64,000 bases of DNA from Pseudoips prasinana (lineage: Eukaryota > Arthropoda > Insecta > Lepidoptera > Nolidae), in assembly GCA_951640165.1 (NCBI GenBank), contig OX621255.1:6758001-6822000 (forward strand), given 5' to 3'. Below the pieces are notes generated by a model. The model did no database searches, was not told the DNA's origin, and was given only the letters and a program-made list of their open reading frames with translations. Position 1 is the first letter of the stretch; each line of letters opens with the position of its first letter. The position numbers and the translations under genes were made by a program. This document shows, piece by piece, positions 60,836-64,000 of this stretch.

Positions 60836-60873
<38 letters not shown>
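59290..60873 (+). pseudogene. LINE reverse transcriptase, interrupted
   Basis: Reads AWLDWLATRANERMHKATNE, then GKSPGYDRITSEMLKAG, KNYRAISLLSVVGKLYAKVL, 'VYCAFVDLEKAYDRV' (catalytic Asp), 'GVRQGCVASPWLFNLFMD', 'LLYADDQVLLASS' (YADD) and 'FVYLGTLFTRDGKY'. The RT core is intact in sequence, but the frame runs into the poly-Lys encoded by the 29-A tract and stops at 60871-60873. Confidence 0.9.
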
Positions 60874-60874
<1 letters not shown>

Positions 60875-61285
60875 ATAAATGCAGTGGAAATGAGAGCTCT
60901 GAGAAGTATGTGTGGTGTGACTTTGAGAGACAGAATTTGAAATACTGATGTAAGAGAGCGTTGTGGTGTGAAAGAGGATGTAGTCACAAAGATTGAAAAA
61001 GGCATGTTGAGATGGTTTGGCCATTTAGAAAGGATGAATGAAAGAAGATTGACAAAAGAAGTATACCTGGCCTGTGTGAATGGGACAACCGGAAGGGGAA
61101 GACCACGTCGAACATTCTCTGACCAAATTGGAGATGTTCTCAAGAAAGGGCAGGTCAGAAGTACCCTAAACCGGCGAGCATGTATGAAGAATGTAATGAC
61201 AGTGATCGAGGCAAAAGAAGTATGCAAAGATCGTGACAAATGGAAATCCGTTGTCTCTGCCTACCCCTCTGGGAAACAGGCGTGA
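60874..61285 (+). pseudogene. LINE polymerase C-terminal part
   Basis: After the A tract: NAVEMRALRSMCGVTLRDRI, a TGA (60939), then [40 protein letters not shown] and [16 protein letters not shown] to a TGA. It continues the polymerase in another frame. Confidence 0.85.
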
Positions 61286-61361
61286 GTCTATGTATGTATG
61301 TATGTATGTAGAAGTCAGACTTCAAATAATTAATGTTGTTTCTCTGAATAATTAATTTAAA

Positions 61362-61735
61362 TTGACTGCCTCGTTGGTCTAGCGGTAGCGTGTTCAACCG
61401 CAGATAATGAGGTCCTGGGTTCAAATCCCGGGTCGGACCAAAAAGTGATTTTGGGATTTTTCCGTAAAAAGAAATTTCTCAGTAGCAGCCCGAAGTCTGA
61501 AAAGTTGGCGGTATTACACCCCCGTGCCTCGGAGAGCACGTAAAGCCGTCGGTCCTGTACCTGAACTCTTTCCGGTCGCGTCGCTCGTCCCATCGGATAA
61601 TGAGAGTGATGGAATAGAAAGTGCCCCTATGTTTGCGCACACACTTGTGCACTATACTATGTCCTGCGCAATAGGCTTGTCTCGATTAAGACTGGCCGCC
61701 GTGGCCGAAATTCGGTCGGGAGGACATCATCAATT
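61362..61735 (+). repeat. SINE-B, full-length copy
   Basis: TGCCTCGTTGGTCTAGCGG head, box B GGGTTCAAATCC, body through 'gccgccgtggccgaaattcg' to 'aggacatcat'. The 'aatttaaattga' words before and after (about 61351 and 61733) may be its target duplication. Confidence 0.88.
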
Positions 61736-62515
61736 TAAATTGACCATTTTTATTTATATAGTATCACTGATCTCATTTCTCTAGTTTTCAAAAAAATATA
61801 TTTTAAGCATAAAATTTTAATGAAAATATTCCTACTTAATCTGCGACCGTTGTAAGAATGAGTCCCTGTCACCTGTCAGTTCAGAACACTGTACTTCAAA
61901 TTTGAGGAATTGATTTGAAATACTCTGAACTGATGTTATTGTGGTATGTTCTTTCGTTGTATACATATTCTTGAATTTATTAACATACAAAGCTATAAAA
62001 CCGCCGATTTTGCCTGCATCTTAAGACAACGTATTGTGTTTTCTGGTGCAATAAAGTGTACTCTATTTAACATTATCACGTTTTGCAACAATATATGGAA
62101 AAGTAGTAAGTCCCAATACCACGAAAGTCCGTGTAAGGTTATAAGGTATGATTCAACATGCTAATAGGGTGGACTGGTGTTAAATTTATTGAAGGTAGCA
62201 GGTGTAATAAAAATATTGTTGTTTTGTGTTATGCATAAATTATGATCATATCTCCAATTTTCGCATGGATCTCAAGTGGCTTTCCGTTCGGCTTCACAGG
62301 AATACAAGTACATATATTGTGTCTCCTCTTTAATATCCTTCATAATCCCTTATATCTTTTCCTAACTATGGGAGAGTTTCTCCTTTCTCTAAAGCTTTGA
62401 TGCCCCCTGTAAATCCCATCGTATATGTCTTCTCCGAATCATTCCAATTTTACACCTACGATTTATGCATTTAAAAAACGGATCAAAGCATATTAGTTCT
62501 CTTTTTCATCCTAGA
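61736..62515. other. Intergenic, nothing recognised
   Basis: No feature supported. Confidence 0.3.
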
Positions 62516-62519
62516 TTAA

Positions 62520-62883
62520 GAGGCCTATTACAGTACACTAGCGCCGCCAATCGAAAAAATGTCATAACTCGTAAATAGAATCAAAAATACAAAATATGTT
62601 CTATTATTACTGTGGAAAAGGCAATAACGTAATTGTATAACACCTTATCAACACTTGAAATATAGCTGTTTAGCTAAATCGTGCATTCAAAACATAAACG
62701 GCCGTTTTTGTTACAAATGCACGATTTAGCTAAACAGCTATATTTCAAGTGTTGACATTGTGTTATAAAATTACGTTATTGCCTTTTCTACAGTAATAAT
62801 AGACCACATTTTGTATTTTTGATTCTATTTACGAGTTATGACATTTTTTCGATTGGTGGCGCTAGTGGACTGTAATAGGCCTC
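62520..62883. mobile_element. Foldback element at TTAA
   Basis: 364 bp that is almost wholly self-complementary: arms of about 165 bp (gaggcctattacagtacact on the left; ...ctgtaataggcctc on the right) around a short centre 'caaaacataaacggccgttt'. TTAA on each side (62516-62519, 62884-62887) fits piggyBac-type insertion, although TTAA is itself palindromic and could belong to the arms. No frame. Confidence 0.88.
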
Positions 62884-62889
62884 TTAATG

Positions 62890-63225
62890 TGTATCTAGAT
62901 GTATTTACAAATATTTATAACTTTAAATAACTATAACTATAAACTTCTTTGTTTCTTCTTAATTTCGCCCGCGCATTATTTTGTCGAGAATGCTCCGTCA
63001 CTTTCTTGCAAAATTTACATTATCACAAAGCTTCTATGTTTCCACAAAAAATTACGTCATTTATTAGTATAGGGCGTTCTATATTTATATGTACTTAGTG
63101 ATCCTAGCCGAATTTCGGTTACAAAGGCCAATAACGACATAAAATATTGTAGATATTATAAAAATAAAACTATATACATAGTACAAGTTATAATGAAATA
63201 GATGAATGAAATTTAATTGCTATTT
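62890..63225. other. Intergenic, nothing recognised
   Basis: No feature supported. Confidence 0.3.
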
Positions 63226-63229
63226 TGAT

Positions 63230-63440
63230 TTGAAAAGACGTCCGGGGGATGTCCGGGCGCGGTTTTATTTGAAGTCCGGGTTTAAATTTTTAAAGTCCGT
63301 GGTATGAAAAATCGACACTGGCACTGGCAGTGAGCCTCGTGACGGATATGACTGTTGAGATGTCCGGGTTCTGGGCTCCAAAATCCGGGGTTTTCACACG
63401 TCTTGTCCTGGTTTCTAAATTTTAGAGATGGCAACCCTAA
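63230..63440. repeat. Possible hAT-type element end
   Basis: Repeated 'gtccggg' words, followed by 'gagatggcaaccctaac', which resembles an inverted TAGGGTTGCC-type hAT terminus. The opposite end was not found. Confidence 0.3.
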
Positions 63441-64000
63441 CTATAATGTACCTTTTCTTATCGCAAGTAGTAATAAATAGGTAATACCTAGTTAGGTGCT
63501 AACTAACACCAATAAACATAAAATGAGGTGACGAAATAATGATGTTAATGAGCTGCATAAGTACTAGGATATCACAAAATTAAGGAAGTGCGGTGTCGTT
63601 GAGTTTATTTTATTATCGGATGAGGATGACACGCTTCATGTCGCTTATCAGGAACATGACAGCCATCAGACCTGAATTGAACAACTTTGTGTTAATTATT
63701 CATTTTTCATCGCGTATTTTCTTTAAGTAGTTGCACAACTAGGCGTATAAATTTGGTATTCAATATTTTCTAGAAATTACTTGTTTTAACAATGATTTTA
63801 GATGTTGTAATAGCAAATATTGAACGTTTTAAGCAAATATCAATATTATTCTATTACCATTATATAATTTATCTGAATTACTAGGTATTTTTAGTTGGTA
63901 TCCTTGCAGTCAGTCTACCCAAGGAACTATGTTATTGCGACCGCGCGACCCCATAAATATATAGGTACTAGGCCGGTATGTAACGATGGAGTTGACTATC
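63441..64000. other. Intergenic to window end, nothing recognised
   Basis: No gene, RNA or repeat that I can support. Confidence 0.3.

Larger units (their letters stand above)
58540..61310 (+). mobile_element. RTE-like LINE, 5'-truncated, decayed
   Basis: 2.8 kb non-LTR element: endonuclease part, reverse transcriptase and C-terminal tail in order, ending in (TATG)n ('ctatgtatgtatgtatgtat'), the microsatellite tail usual for RTE elements. A 17-A tract (58531 on) marks its broken left side and a 29-A tract (60841-60869) splits the polymerase. Stops and frameshifts make it inactive. Confidence 0.85.

Overview
The window is animal nuclear DNA, almost certainly lepidopteran (moth or butterfly). 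The evidence is AT-rich sequence, genes split by GT-AG introns, chemosensory gene families, tRNA- and 5S-like SINEs, Helitron ends of the ...CTAG type, mariner elements, RTE/R1/CR1-type LINE remnants and many small MITEs. Nothing prokaryotic is present. Most short open frames lie inside repeats.

Host genes were rebuilt by matching splice sites and reading phase by eye. (1) 2400-3071 (+): a single-exon secreted acidic protein with a KR-Q cleavage-like site. (2) 5266-19080 (+): a nine-exon gustatory receptor ending in a TYLVVIIQL motif. All junctions keep phase except exon 3/4, where one nucleotide is missing; that intron carries a whole LTR retrotransposon. (3) 19877-21471 (-): a two-exon secreted acidic protein with several dibasic sites, convergent with the receptor. 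(4) 41142-45311 (+): a five-exon odorant-binding protein with the six-cysteine pattern and an unusual Thr/Ser-rich N-terminal extension. (5) 47526-54310 (-): an astacin zinc metalloprotease whose six recognisable exons all join in phase; its signal-peptide exon was not found. A seventh exon-like block (51667-51867) could be a diverged duplicate of the prodomain exon and lies 15 bp from a mariner insertion.

The rest is layered mobile DNA. 0-5 kb: Helitron, SINE and MITE copies around the first gene. 5-19 kb: the receptor, with a tandem repeat and a perfect palindrome near its first exons, an LTR element (7854-12997, apparently identical LTRs) carrying two arrays of a short hairpin-like motif, and LINE, MITE, SINE and Helitron pieces. 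21-41 kb: gene-poor, with a CpG-rich islet (25.1-25.5 kb), a decayed RAG1/Transib-like transposase (28.8-30.1 kb), a 48-bp minisatellite read open for 321 codons (30.7-31.6 kb), and nested insertions (MITE in SINE, mariner in SINE, hAT-type and other MITEs in an older repeat). 41-46 kb: the odorant-binding protein, its introns filled with SINEs, a LINE fragment and a Helitron. 46-54 kb: the protease with a nearly intact mariner. 54-64 kb: R1-like and RTE LINEs, four 5S rRNA-like SINE copies in the window (three after or before the protease, one within it), Helitron, and a 364-bp foldback element at a TTAA site.

The sequence shows no operon-like cooperation. The receptor and odorant-binding protein are both chemosensory, but they are 22 kb apart and no shared regulation is visible. 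Protein families were assigned from remembered motifs, without database searches.
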